A stretch of 64,000 nt of DNA. Source: Chlorobiota bacterium. GTDB lineage: Bacteria; Bacteroidota; Ignavibacteria; Tepidaquicellales; OLB5. The notes under the pieces are model-generated. The model did not search any database, was not told the DNA's origin, and saw only the letters and a program-made list of their open reading frames with translations. A program made the translations under genes and the position numbers. Below are positions 1 through 7,119 of this stretch, in pieces. The stretch's first letter is position 1. Each line of letters opens with the position of its first letter. The DNA is taken from assembly GCA_022616535.1 (NCBI GenBank), contig JAKEEM010000055.1, positions 16,784-80,783 on the forward strand, in the 5' to 3' direction.

Positions 1-353
1 TTGTAGGAGCGTCGATTGGGGTTTTTGATTTGATTTCTTCCACAACTGAATTAAGGGATAAGCTTGAGAGCAATACAAAATATTTCCGCGGTGAGATGAG
101 CAAGCTTGGATTTGATATTAAAGAGGGCAATCACCCGATAACTCCGATTATGCTTTATGATGCCAAGCTTTCGCAGGATTTCGCAAATGCCCTGCTTGAC
201 GAAGGGATTTATGTAATCGGTTTTTACTATCCGGTTGTGCCTAAAGGGCAGGCGAGAATCAGAGTGCAGGTTTCAGCCGCGCATGAAAGAGAACATTTAG
301 ACCAGGCGATTGGCGCATTTGAAAAAGTCGGTAAGAAACTTGGGGTGATATAG
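1..353 (+). CDS. kbl: 2-amino-3-ketobutyrate CoA ligase, C-terminal part (runs off left edge)
   Basis: The reading frame is open from base 3, so this is the last ~116 residues of a longer gene and the listed ATG at base 30 is internal. The fragment contains 'GFFYP'-type sequence (here 'GFYYPVVPKGQARIR') and 'SAAHEREHLDQAI', which are hallmarks of the small C-terminal domain of glycine C-acetyltransferase / KBL, a PLP-dependent alpha-oxoamine synthase. The enzyme interconverts 2-amino-3-oxobutyrate plus CoA with glycine plus acetyl-CoA in threonine breakdown. The PLP lysine lies outside the window. It ends 4 bp before the LptF/G permease, so the two may be cotranscribed. Confidence 0.9.
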   Translation, partial: VGASIGVFDLISSTTELRDKLESNTKYFRGEMSKLGFDIKEGNHPITPIMLYDAKLSQDFANALLDEGIYVIGFYYPVVPKGQARIRVQVSAAHEREHLDQAIGAFEKVGKKLGVI

Positions 354-357
354 TGCG

Positions 358-1695
358 ATGTTAATTTATCGTTACATACTGAAAGCACATTTTGCTCCGT
401 TTATTATCTCTTTTTTTATAATTATTTTTGTATTTACCTTCCAGTTTATTTATAAGTACATCGATAATCTGGTCGGTAAAGGATTAAGCTACTGGGTAAT
501 CATACAACTGATAACACTGAACTTAGCCTGGATGGTTACGCTTGCAGTTCCTATGGCGGTTTTAGTTGCGACACTTATGGCTTTCGGTTCTTTGACATCG
601 ACGAACGAAACGACAATAATGCAGTCTTCCGGTTTGAGTCCGCTTAAAATGATTTTACCTGTATTACTGGCTTCTGGAGTTCTGTGCTACGGCTTGATTC
701 TTTTCAACAACAAAATTTTACCTGAAGCGAACCACCGAACACGCGTTTTGATGATGGATATACAGCGGACACGCCCGACATTTGTAATCGAAGCGGGGAG
801 GTTTACCGATGACATTAGCGGGTACAATCTGCTTGTGAGAAAGACGTTCGAAAATTCCAATAAGCTTGAGGGTGTATTTATTATCGATAATTCAAGCCCG
901 GTTTTCTCTAATACGCTGACGGCAGACAGCGGTCAAATAAATTTTTCAAGCGATTATTCGAAGATAATTCTTGATTTGTATAACGGCGAAATACATCAGA
1001 TTGCTAAGAACGATTCCAGGGGCGATTACAGGAAAATTAAATTTGAAAAACACATTGTTACAATCGATGCGCAGGGTTTTGGATTCAGCAAGTCTGATGA
1101 AGGCGCCTTTTCAAGGGGCGACAGGGAACTAAGTGCAGATTCGATGAGAAATATTGTTAAAAAAATTGACAAAGACTTTGAGTTAGATAAAGTTAATTCT
1201 GTTTTACAGGTGCAGCAGCTTGCGATGGATTATTTTAAGATTAAATACAATACTCACGGGCTCGATTCATCAGCATTGAGCCAGAATGAATTTTTAGTTC
1301 AGGGTTTGCTAAACAGATATAAGGGATTTAAGTCTAAGCTTTTATCACAGAAAAAAGTATACGAAAGCAACCAGCGGCAAATCAACGTTTACTTAGTGGA
1401 AATATATAAGAAGTATTCGATTCCCTTTGCATGTGTTGTGTTTGTTTTAATAGGAGCACCGCTGGGGATTATAACCAAAAAAGGGGGACTTGGCGTAGCC
1501 GCAGGAATGAGTTTTGGATTCTTTTTATTATACTGGGCTTGCTTAATCGGGGGAGAGAAGCTTGCCGACAGAGAGCTGTTAAGCCCGTTTTTAAGTATGT
1601 GGGTTGCAAATATTATTATCGGTATTGCAGGAATCTATCTTATTTTCAGAGGCAACTTAAATTTCAATAAACTTTTTAAATTAAAAACTGTTTAA
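358..1695 (+). CDS. LptF/LptG family permease (YjgP/YjgQ)
   Basis: A 445-residue inner-membrane protein with hydrophobic helices near residues 12-32, 60-82 and 98-118, a large polar periplasmic part in the middle (about 120-350), and three more helices at the C-terminus. This is the layout of LptF/LptG, the permease half of the LptB2FG ABC transporter that extracts lipopolysaccharide from the inner membrane. The segment 'IPFACVVFVLIGAPLGI' just after the soluble domain is typical of the family. Which of F or G it represents cannot be decided from the sequence. It follows kbl by 4 bp, and the SRP RNA gene begins 17 bp after its stop. Confidence 0.88.
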   Translation: MLIYRYILKAHFAPFIISFFIIIFVFTFQFIYKYIDNLVGKGLSYWVIIQLITLNLAWMVTLAVPMAVLVATLMAFGSLTSTNETTIMQSSGLSPLKMILPVLLASGVLCYGLILFNNKILPEANHRTRVLMMDIQRTRPTFVIEAGRFTDDISGYNLLVRKTFENSNKLEGVFIIDNSSPVFSNTLTADSGQINFSSDYSKIILDLYNGEIHQIAKNDSRGDYRKIKFEKHIVTIDAQGFGFSKSDEGAFSRGDRELSADSMRNIVKKIDKDFELDKVNSVLQVQQLAMDYFKIKYNTHGLDSSALSQNEFLVQGLLNRYKGFKSKLLSQKKVYESNQRQINVYLVEIYKKYSIPFACVVFVLIGAPLGIITKKGGLGVAAGMSFGFFLLYWACLIGGEKLADRELLSPFLSMWVANIIIGIAGIYLIFRGNLNFNKLFKLKTV

Positions 1696-1712
1696 AATTA
1701 TTTAGAACTATT

Positions 1713-1815
1713 AAGTCAAGTCCCGGGCAGCAATTTTTTGCCCAACCCCGCCAGGTTCGAAAGAAAGCAACGGTAAGCAAACGATTGTGTGATCCGGGCA
1801 ACTTGACTTTTTTTC
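1713..1815 (+). ncRNA. ffs: Bacterial signal recognition particle RNA (4.5S type)
   Basis: The gap after the permease holds a ~100-nt RNA that closes on itself: AAGTCAAGT at 1713 pairs with ACTTGACTT at 1801-1809, followed by a T-run ending near 1815. Inside is the SRP Alu-less apical domain, 'CCAGGTTCGAAAGAAAGCAACGG', equivalent to the E. coli 'CAGGTCCGGAAGGAAGCAGCC' loop, with the matching 'GTGTGATCCGGG' on the 3' side. This RNA binds Ffh to target membrane proteins cotranslationally. The T-run right after the closing helix probably acts as the terminator. The ORF predicted on the opposite strand here (1676-1921) is a shadow. Confidence 0.9.
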
Positions 1816-1857
1816 CCTTAGCGAAAGCAAAAGGAACTAAAGCAAATTGTAAGAATA

Positions 1858-2862
1858 ATGGATAAAACAAGAGTTCTGATTTCAGGCTTGGGCGGAATAG
1901 CCCAAATAGCGCACCTTCCAATTATTTCTAAAATGGATAATGTTGAAATTATCGGTGTTTGCGATGTGGATAAGTCTAAAGCAAAAACCATCGCGCAAAA
2001 GTATAATGTGAAGAATTATTATTTCAAGTTCGACGAAATGATTGATTCAGCAGAAGCCGATTGTTTGATGGTTGCAACACCTACAAACCTTCATAAAGAG
2101 CAGTCAATTAAAGGACTGGAAATGGGATTAAATGTTCTGGTAGAAAAGCCGCTTGCGAGGACTTTTATCGAAGCCTCTGCAATAATCGATGTTCAGAAAA
2201 AGTCGAAAAAAAAGCTTATGGTGGGGATGAATAACCGTTTCAGACCGGATATAATGATGCAGGAAAGCTTCATTTCTGCTAAAGAGCTGGGAGATATTTT
2301 TTATATTAAAACGGGATTCTTGAAAAAGCGCAGCACTGTCGAGAACTGGTCTGTAAGAAAAGAGGAATCCGGCGGTGGAGTTTTTATGGATTTGGGTGTT
2401 GTTATGCTTGATATTGCTCTATGGCTTATGAAATTTCCTAAGGTTAAGAGTCTGACCGCCGTAAATTATTACCATACTTTTAACAATGTTGAAGACTCCT
2501 CATTTGTTTTGATTCGCTTTGCAAATGATTCAACCGTTACAATCGAAACAAGCTGGTCGCTTCACAGGGAGGACGACCTTTTTTATTGCAATGTTTACGG
2601 TAAGGAAGGCAGCGCCGCAATTAATCCCCTTAAGATTTATAAACATATGCATAATACGCTTGTTAATGTAACTCCTTTAAAAATGGAGAAGCCGGCAAAT
2701 ATATTTAAAAGGTCGTATGAATACGAAATGAGCCACTTTATTAATTGTGTGAGAAGCGACTTGCCGAATCTTTGCGACGGTGTTGAAGCGCTTGAGAGAA
2801 TGAAGATAGTCGATGCAGTTTATAAATCCGCCAAAACAGGCAAAGAAATTTCGTTTAAATGA
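1858..2862 (+). CDS. Gfo/Idh/MocA family oxidoreductase
   Basis: A 334-residue NAD(P)-dependent oxidoreductase. The N-terminal Rossmann fold opens with 'SGLGGIAQIAHLP' (a GxGxxA/G-type dinucleotide loop), and near residue 95 is 'VEKPLAR', the family's EKP motif. The C-terminal half is the alpha/beta substrate domain typical of glucose-fructose oxidoreductase / inositol dehydrogenase relatives. The substrate is probably a sugar or sugar derivative, but nothing visible fixes it. Its end overlaps the start of the 3-hydroxyacyl-CoA dehydrogenase by 4 bp (ATGA), indicating translational coupling even though the two functions have no obvious link. Confidence 0.88.
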   Translation: MDKTRVLISGLGGIAQIAHLPIISKMDNVEIIGVCDVDKSKAKTIAQKYNVKNYYFKFDEMIDSAEADCLMVATPTNLHKEQSIKGLEMGLNVLVEKPLARTFIEASAIIDVQKKSKKKLMVGMNNRFRPDIMMQESFISAKELGDIFYIKTGFLKKRSTVENWSVRKEESGGGVFMDLGVVMLDIALWLMKFPKVKSLTAVNYYHTFNNVEDSSFVLIRFANDSTVTIETSWSLHREDDLFYCNVYGKEGSAAINPLKIYKHMHNTLVNVTPLKMEKPANIFKRSYEYEMSHFINCVRSDLPNLCDGVEALERMKIVDAVYKSAKTGKEISFK

Positions 2863-3722
2863 TTGGAGCCGATAACATAAAATCAATCGGAGTTATTGGT
2901 GCAGGAACGATGGGAAGCGGGATTGCCTCCGTCTCGGCTTTAAGCGGATTTAAAACAATTTTGTATGATGTCAAACAAGAAGCACTTAATAAAGCTCAGG
3001 CAAACATTTTAAAAGGGTATGATAAGCTGTTTGAGAAGGGGAAAATAGATGAGCAAAAGAGAAAATCCTCCGAAAAAAATATTGAGTGCACATTAGAATT
3101 ACAAAAACTTTACGATACCGATTTTGTAATCGAGGCAGCAATAGAAAAAATTGAGCTTAAAAAGGATTTATTCAAAAAACTGGATGAAATAACAAAACCC
3201 GATTCAGTCCTTGCTACAAACACGTCTTCGTTTTCGATAACGGAAATTTCCGTTGCGGTTAAAAACAGGGCAAGAGTAGCAGGAATGCATTTCTTTAATC
3301 CCGCAAACATAATGAAACTTGTTGAAGTTGTGAAAGGAGAGCTTAGCTCAGACGAAACGCTGAATATAACAATTGAGCTTTGCAAAAAACTTGGCAAGAC
3401 TCCCGTAGTGTGCATGGATACACCCGCATTTATAGTTAACCGGATTGCGAGGGCTTTTTACCTTGAGCCGCTGAGGATTTTGGAAAAAGAGAAAATGGGT
3501 GTTGAAACTATCGATTTAATAATGAAAAACGAGGGTGGATTTTCAATGGGTCCGTTTGAGCTTATGGATTTAATCGGAATCGATGTGAATCTTTCGGTCA
3601 CCAAATCAGTATATGAGGCGTTTAACCACAACCCAAAATACAAACCCAGTCCCATCCAGCAGAAAATGGTTGATGAGGGTCGGCTCGGAAGAAAGACGGG
3701 ACAGGGGTTTTATAAATATTAA
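2859..3722 (+). CDS. 3-hydroxyacyl-CoA (3-hydroxybutyryl-CoA) dehydrogenase
   Basis: A 287-residue protein, the usual length of the stand-alone enzyme. The NAD-binding motif 'GVIGAGTMGSGIA' is at residues 11-23, and 'GMHFFNPANIMKLVEVV' contains the catalytic His and the conserved NP. 'DTPAFIVNRI' starts the C-terminal dimerisation domain, and the protein ends in 'GRKTGQGFYKY', a classic terminus. It oxidises (S)-3-hydroxyacyl-CoA with NAD+, or runs in reverse in fermentative butyrate-type pathways. It is translationally coupled to the upstream oxidoreductase. Acyl-CoA metabolism is also represented in the window by etfBA. Confidence 0.93.
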   Translation: MIGADNIKSIGVIGAGTMGSGIASVSALSGFKTILYDVKQEALNKAQANILKGYDKLFEKGKIDEQKRKSSEKNIECTLELQKLYDTDFVIEAAIEKIELKKDLFKKLDEITKPDSVLATNTSSFSITEISVAVKNRARVAGMHFFNPANIMKLVEVVKGELSSDETLNITIELCKKLGKTPVVCMDTPAFIVNRIARAFYLEPLRILEKEKMGVETIDLIMKNEGGFSMGPFELMDLIGIDVNLSVTKSVYEAFNHNPKYKPSPIQQKMVDEGRLGRKTGQGFYKY

Positions 3723-3759
3723 TTTTTAGTACAAATTTCTCTAAATCATAAAAATTTTT

Positions 3760-3767
3760 TATCTTTG
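3760..3767 (+). promoter_or_regulatory. Bacteroidota-type -7 element (TATCTTTG)
   Basis: TATCTTTG fits the TAnnTTTG -7 consensus of the Bacteroidota primary sigma factor and lies 27 bp before the next gene's ATG. No clear -33 TTTG is seen. The position after the hbd stop makes it a plausible start for the small membrane protein gene. Confidence 0.45.
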
Positions 3768-3794
3768 TAAGTTATTAAATAAATTTACCTGTTT

Positions 3795-4109
3795 ATGCAG
3801 ACATTTTTAAAGCTTTTGGGATTCATAACGATTTTTATCGGAATACTTGCGGGAATATACGTTATTGCGGACGCCTTAAGCATTTACGCAGCACTGAAAA
3901 CCAACCCTAACCAATACCTGGAGCAGGTTTATTTGATTAAGCTTATTGCCGGAGGTGCAATAATATTATCTTCTGTTGTGTCGGGAATGCTGTATTTAAG
4001 CTTTGGCATAGTTATCGAGCTTCTTGACAGCTTAAATCACAGAATCATACAATTCCTCGACTCGCTGAAACAAAAAAAGGAAGATATGCCGGAAGAGTTT
4101 AAGTATTAA
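3795..4109 (+). CDS. Small two-helix membrane protein, function unknown
   Basis: A 104-residue protein with hydrophobic helices at about residues 6-28 and 48-75, joined by a short polar loop, and a charged tail ending 'KQKKEDMPEEFKY'. I do not recognise the family. It has its own plausible promoter 27 bp upstream. The ATG at 3795 begins directly with the first helix, which supports this start. The gene ends tail to tail with the dinB remnant, overlapping it by about 4 bp. Confidence 0.7.
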   Translation: MQTFLKLLGFITIFIGILAGIYVIADALSIYAALKTNPNQYLEQVYLIKLIAGGAIILSSVVSGMLYLSFGIVIELLDSLNHRIIQFLDSLKQKKEDMPEEFKY

Positions 4110-4602
4110 GTTTTCTTGAGGTCAATTTTTGTCTGCGATACCCATACAGGTAAATCATGATTTATTTGTCCCAACAAAAAATTCAGCTGCCCCGTGTGGT
4201 GCTGAACGTGGCGCATATTATATAAAAGGATTTCTGTAAAGCTGTAATTTCTGCGTTCATTTATCCAGCGTTTGCTGCTTTTTCCGGTGTAAGGTCTGCA
4301 ATGAAATTCAGGCATTTTCTGCGGCAATGTTCAACATATTGAAGTAATTCTTTTTTTTCATAAACTCTTTCAGGCATAACGTCTGGTTCAAGCTCACCAA
4401 GCGTGTATGGTTCAGGAGGAGAGAATTTATCCGGTTCATCAGAAAGATAATAATCCAGCCAGAAAAGCGTATGGTAGGCGATATACCAGTAATTCCTGCC
4501 GTCGTTCCATAACGATTCGGGGCATTTCTCAACTGCATTTTCAAACATATCGATTGAAGCGCCGAATTGTTTCCATAATTCTGTTTTTAAAGTTGACTCC
4601 AT
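4106..4602 (-). pseudogene. DinB-like protein, frameshifted in an A-run
   Basis: Two overlapping reverse ORFs together make one ~165-residue DinB/DUF664-type four-helix protein. The upstream part contains 'YIAYHTLFWLDYYL' (metal-ligand His) and the downstream part 'LLYNMRHVQHHTGQLN' (the other two His ligands). They join if one A is added to the A5 run at 4279-4283, giving ...TPEK-SSKRW.... As printed, the first frame ends after 'EKAANAG'. The start is taken as ATG at 4602; the ORF track's 4617 is a TTG. DinB-like proteins are often thiol-dependent metalloenzymes of unknown substrate. This may be a true pseudogene or a homopolymer sequencing error. Confidence 0.75.
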
Positions 4603-4723
4603 TTCATTATATCCCAATCTTTTAAAATTTATTTAACTTGAGATTTCCAAATTTACATAAAAATTAATTTCTTTTTAAGTTACACTTTCTAATTTCTTCG
4701 TTTTTTCAGTTCTGTATTTTCAC

Positions 4724-4731
4724 TATATTTG
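4724..4731 (+). promoter_or_regulatory. Candidate promoter of the original tRNA-Arg
   Basis: TATATTTG matches TAnnTTTG and sits 72 bp before the truncated tRNA copy. It lies outside the direct repeat, so it is host sequence and probably the original tRNA-Arg promoter. After insertion it would instead transcribe the tRNA fragment and the integrase. Confidence 0.45.
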
Positions 4732-4791
4732 TAAATTATTGCTGTTTTTAAACGTATCATAGGTCATTATTTCACTATTTGACTATTTCAC

Positions 4792-4857
4792 AAATTATTA
4801 CGCCCTCGTAGCTCAGCTGGATAGAGCAGCGGTTTCCTAAACCGTTGGTCGGAGGTT
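4792..4857 (+). repeat. Left attachment repeat with truncated tRNA-Arg(CCT) 5' portion
   Basis: A 66-bp block identical to 10712-10777 except for one base (G at 4831, A at 10751). It starts 11 bp before the tRNA with AAATTATTAC and continues through the acceptor 5' strand, D arm, anticodon arm, variable loop and the 5' strand of the T arm, ending at GGAGGTT. After that the sequence diverges (AAAGCAAG...), so no T loop or acceptor 3' strand follows and this copy cannot make a tRNA. It marks the left end of the integrated element. Its anticodon stem is fully paired (GCGGT/ACCGT). Confidence 0.9.
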
Positions 4858-4959
4858 AAAGCAAGTTATTTTAACATACTTCTAACGCATTTCATACTCA
4901 ATTTCACACTATTTCTCTACTATTTTTTGCCACTACCTTAACAAAGGAGGATTTCAAAA

Positions 4960-5994
4960 ATGTTTATTTCAAAGCGTAAGAATGGTTACTATTACCTCTT
5001 TTTTCAGGATGATATAAGTGGAAAAAGAAAAATGATTTCCTGCAAATCTAAGAGGAAAAGTGAAGCTCTTAAATTCTTAAAGGGTTACAACAATTCTCAA
5101 CACAGCTCTAAAAATGTAAACTTTTTGTTAACTGTTAGTCAATTACAAGGTGAGGTAATGAAGTATGTTACGGATAACCTCCGCTATTCAACAACATTGT
5201 TTTATAAAAGGGTTTTTAATGATTTATTGCGAATAATAGGAGATAAACATTTAAAGCTAATTACAACTAAAGACATAGAGAGCTACAAGTCAAAAAGACT
5301 TGAGGAGGTTTCTCCCTCAACAGTTAATATTGACTTAACTACCATTAAGACAATTTTCAATATTGCAATTAGGTTTAATTTGTTATTAAGTAATCCTGTA
5401 AATCATATCAAAAAAATAAAGATTGATGAGAAGGAGAGGTTAGCATTTAACAGCGAGGAGGTGTCAATTTTACTTAGCGGGATTGACAATAAAGATTTAA
5501 GAAATATTGTATCATTTGCATTGAAAACCGGTTGCAGATTAAATGAAATACTCAATATTCAAATTTCAGATATTAATTTTACCGATTCAACGATTGCGAT
5601 TAAGAATAAAGATGATTTTAAAACAAAGACAGGGAAAGTAAGATTTATTCCGATAACAAATGAATTGAAAGGGTTGCTGGTTTCAATTATTGGCGTTGAG
5701 GGGAATGTATTTCCATTTAAGAATACAGATAGCTATTTATTTAACAAGAAAGGTTACAAATTTAATAAGGAATTCATAAGTAAAAGTTTTAAGAAAAACC
5801 TCCGCAGATTAGGGTTTCCAGAGAAGTATCATTTTCATTGCCTCCGCCATACTTACATTACTAATCTTATAAAGTCGGGGGTAAATATAAACTATGTCAA
5901 AGCACTTGCAGGTCATACCGATATTAAAACCACTGAGCGTTACATACATCTCAGCACGGATGACTTAAGGAGAGCTCTGGAGTCGAATTTATAG
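4960..5994 (+). CDS. Tyrosine recombinase / integrase
   Basis: A 344-residue phage-type integrase. The N-terminal SAM-like core-binding domain spans roughly residues 65-150, and the catalytic domain follows with R193 ('TGCRLNE'), H293 and R296 ('FHCLRHTYIT'), H319 ('LAGHT') and the nucleophile Y328 ('ERYIHL'). The full R-H-R-H-Y set is present, so it should be active. A strong Shine-Dalgarno (AAAGGAGG) precedes the ATG. It lies 102 bp inside the left tRNA repeat and is oriented away from it. It is the likely enzyme for excision and integration at tRNA-Arg(CCT). It has a short basic N-terminal region like the arm-binding domain of larger integrases. Confidence 0.95.
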   Translation: MFISKRKNGYYYLFFQDDISGKRKMISCKSKRKSEALKFLKGYNNSQHSSKNVNFLLTVSQLQGEVMKYVTDNLRYSTTLFYKRVFNDLLRIIGDKHLKLITTKDIESYKSKRLEEVSPSTVNIDLTTIKTIFNIAIRFNLLLSNPVNHIKKIKIDEKERLAFNSEEVSILLSGIDNKDLRNIVSFALKTGCRLNEILNIQISDINFTDSTIAIKNKDDFKTKTGKVRFIPITNELKGLLVSIIGVEGNVFPFKNTDSYLFNKKGYKFNKEFISKSFKKNLRRLGFPEKYHFHCLRHTYITNLIKSGVNINYVKALAGHTDIKTTERYIHLSTDDLRRALESNL

Positions 5995-6327
5995 TTGTTT
6001 TTTCTTTGAAGATATATGCTTATATTCGTAACAGAGGGGAAGGTTAATTAACCAAAAATGAAAAGGGTTGAATAACTTTTCCTTTTATATTTTGTAGTCT
6101 AAATATATTATAAATTCTATGTTAAAATAACTAAAAATAACATAAATAAGTCAAGAAATGTTAAGAAAAGTTAAGAATATGGGAAAATTTAAACGAGGTT
6201 TCAAAATGGAAAAATCCAAAGGGAATTGAAATACATAAGGGCAAACTTTCTCCGACATAAAAAAAAATTTCGTATATTTGTAATATATATTTAATAATTT
6301 TTGCTAAAATATGAAAGCAAACTTAAT
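5995..6327. other. AT-rich non-coding stretch in the element with short repeats
   Basis: No ORF of note. It contains two copies of GTTAAGAA-type sequence about 12 bp apart near 6155-6175, an inverted repeat ATGTTA...TAACAT near 6119-6143, and the GGTTAATTAACC palindrome near 6042-6053. These could be iterons, operators or part of an origin for the element, but no assignment is possible from sequence alone. Confidence 0.35.
6273..6280 (+). promoter_or_regulatory. Candidate promoter -7 element (TATATTTG)
   Basis: An exact TAnnTTTG match 48 bp before the ATG of the small RHH gene at 6328. An A-rich tract lies just upstream. It is the best candidate for driving the RHH-unknown-polymerase operon. 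Confidence 0.45.
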
Positions 6328-6513
6328 ATGAAAACAGCAAGATTTACAAAAAAGAAATTGATTAACTTAGGTAAAGATGAAATTACGGCACTGAGGAAAT
6401 TAAGGAGAGTAAAGAAGCTAAATGAGTCGGAAATAATTAGAGAGGGGATAAAATTGATGCAATTTACAGCATTTAATAAAAAACCCGAAGGAGCACAGTT
6501 TATGTCTGAATAA
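6328..6513 (+). CDS. Small ribbon-helix-helix (CopG/Arc-like) protein
   Basis: A 61-residue basic protein starting at the ATG at 6328 (the ORF track extends to a TTG at 6301). An initial beta-like 'TARFTKKKL' strand is followed by two helices, 'GKDEITALRKLRRVKK' and 'NESEIIREGIKLMQ', with the 'S/N-E-S-E-I-I-R-E-G' turn typical of RHH DNA-binding proteins. Such proteins act as dimeric repressors or as accessory factors for mobile elements. Its place between the integrase and the polymerase-like gene suggests copy-number or excision control, which is inference. Confidence 0.55.
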   Translation: MKTARFTKKKLINLGKDEITALRKLRRVKKLNESEIIREGIKLMQFTAFNKKPEGAQFMSE

Positions 6514-6661
6514 ACTTGATGATTTCTCCTACGGGTTGGTTTTGTTTCTTAGCAAAACAAAGATAACTCTTATAGGAAATAAAAGTCAAGTTATTTAGAA
6601 AATAAATTGTGCCTCCATTTGGGTATTTAATAACTTAAATAACCAATTTAAAGGAGGTTAT

Positions 6662-7111
6662 ATGCAACAAAAAAATTTTGAAAGACTTTACTTTTATGAA
6701 AATGGTAAGGTTTATTTGCAACTTGACAATGATACTCGACTATTATTTTTAGGTTGCATCGTAGACAATGAATTAATTGTCTACAAGAAACAAAAAGACA
6801 TTTTCAGGCTAAACAATTCCTTTGCATTTAACAACAATCTTATTAAAAACGGTGATTTTGAAATTCTGCACATTATCTATGAGCGGAAAATTCATTATTA
6901 CCTTAGCCGAGAAGAAGCATTGACTTTAGGGAGATTAATGCATTTTAAAAAGCAAGGGCAAGAGCTACAAATTTTTGTGTCTATATCTCTATTTCATAAA
7001 TCAAAAGATGAGGTAATTTTAAGATATAATGCACAATTTTCCAATGCCTCCTCAACAAAACCTCAACAGTTTACAAAGAGTAATGATACTCAATTGCTCT
7101 TGTTTTCATAG
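6662..7111 (+). CDS. Element protein of unknown function, upstream of polymerase-like gene
   Basis: A 149-residue protein with an excellent Shine-Dalgarno (AAAGGAGGT) 5 bp before its ATG, so it is very likely translated. It has no membrane segment or signal peptide and no family I can name. It is rich in aromatic and aliphatic beta-type segments ('RLYFYENGKVYLQL', 'DFEILHIIYERKIHYYL'), followed by a helix 'REEALTLGRLMHF', and ends with a polar tail. It stops 8 bp before the polymerase-like gene, so the two are probably cotranslated and may work together in replication of the element. Confidence 0.75.
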   Translation: MQQKNFERLYFYENGKVYLQLDNDTRLLFLGCIVDNELIVYKKQKDIFRLNNSFAFNNNLIKNGDFEILHIIYERKIHYYLSREEALTLGRLMHFKKQGQELQIFVSISLFHKSKDEVILRYNAQFSNASSTKPQQFTKSNDTQLLLFS

Positions 7112-7119
7112 GGGGTTTA

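Noticed and set aside
1676-1921. 81-residue reverse ORF
   Set aside because: It runs across the SRP RNA gene; the RNA structure explains the sequence.
4106-4617. Two separate reverse genes as in the ORF track
   Set aside because: Both are pieces of one DinB-like protein joined by adding one A.
4803-4857. A second functional tRNA-Arg
   Set aside because: The copy ends after the 5' strand of the T arm and cannot form an acceptor stem.
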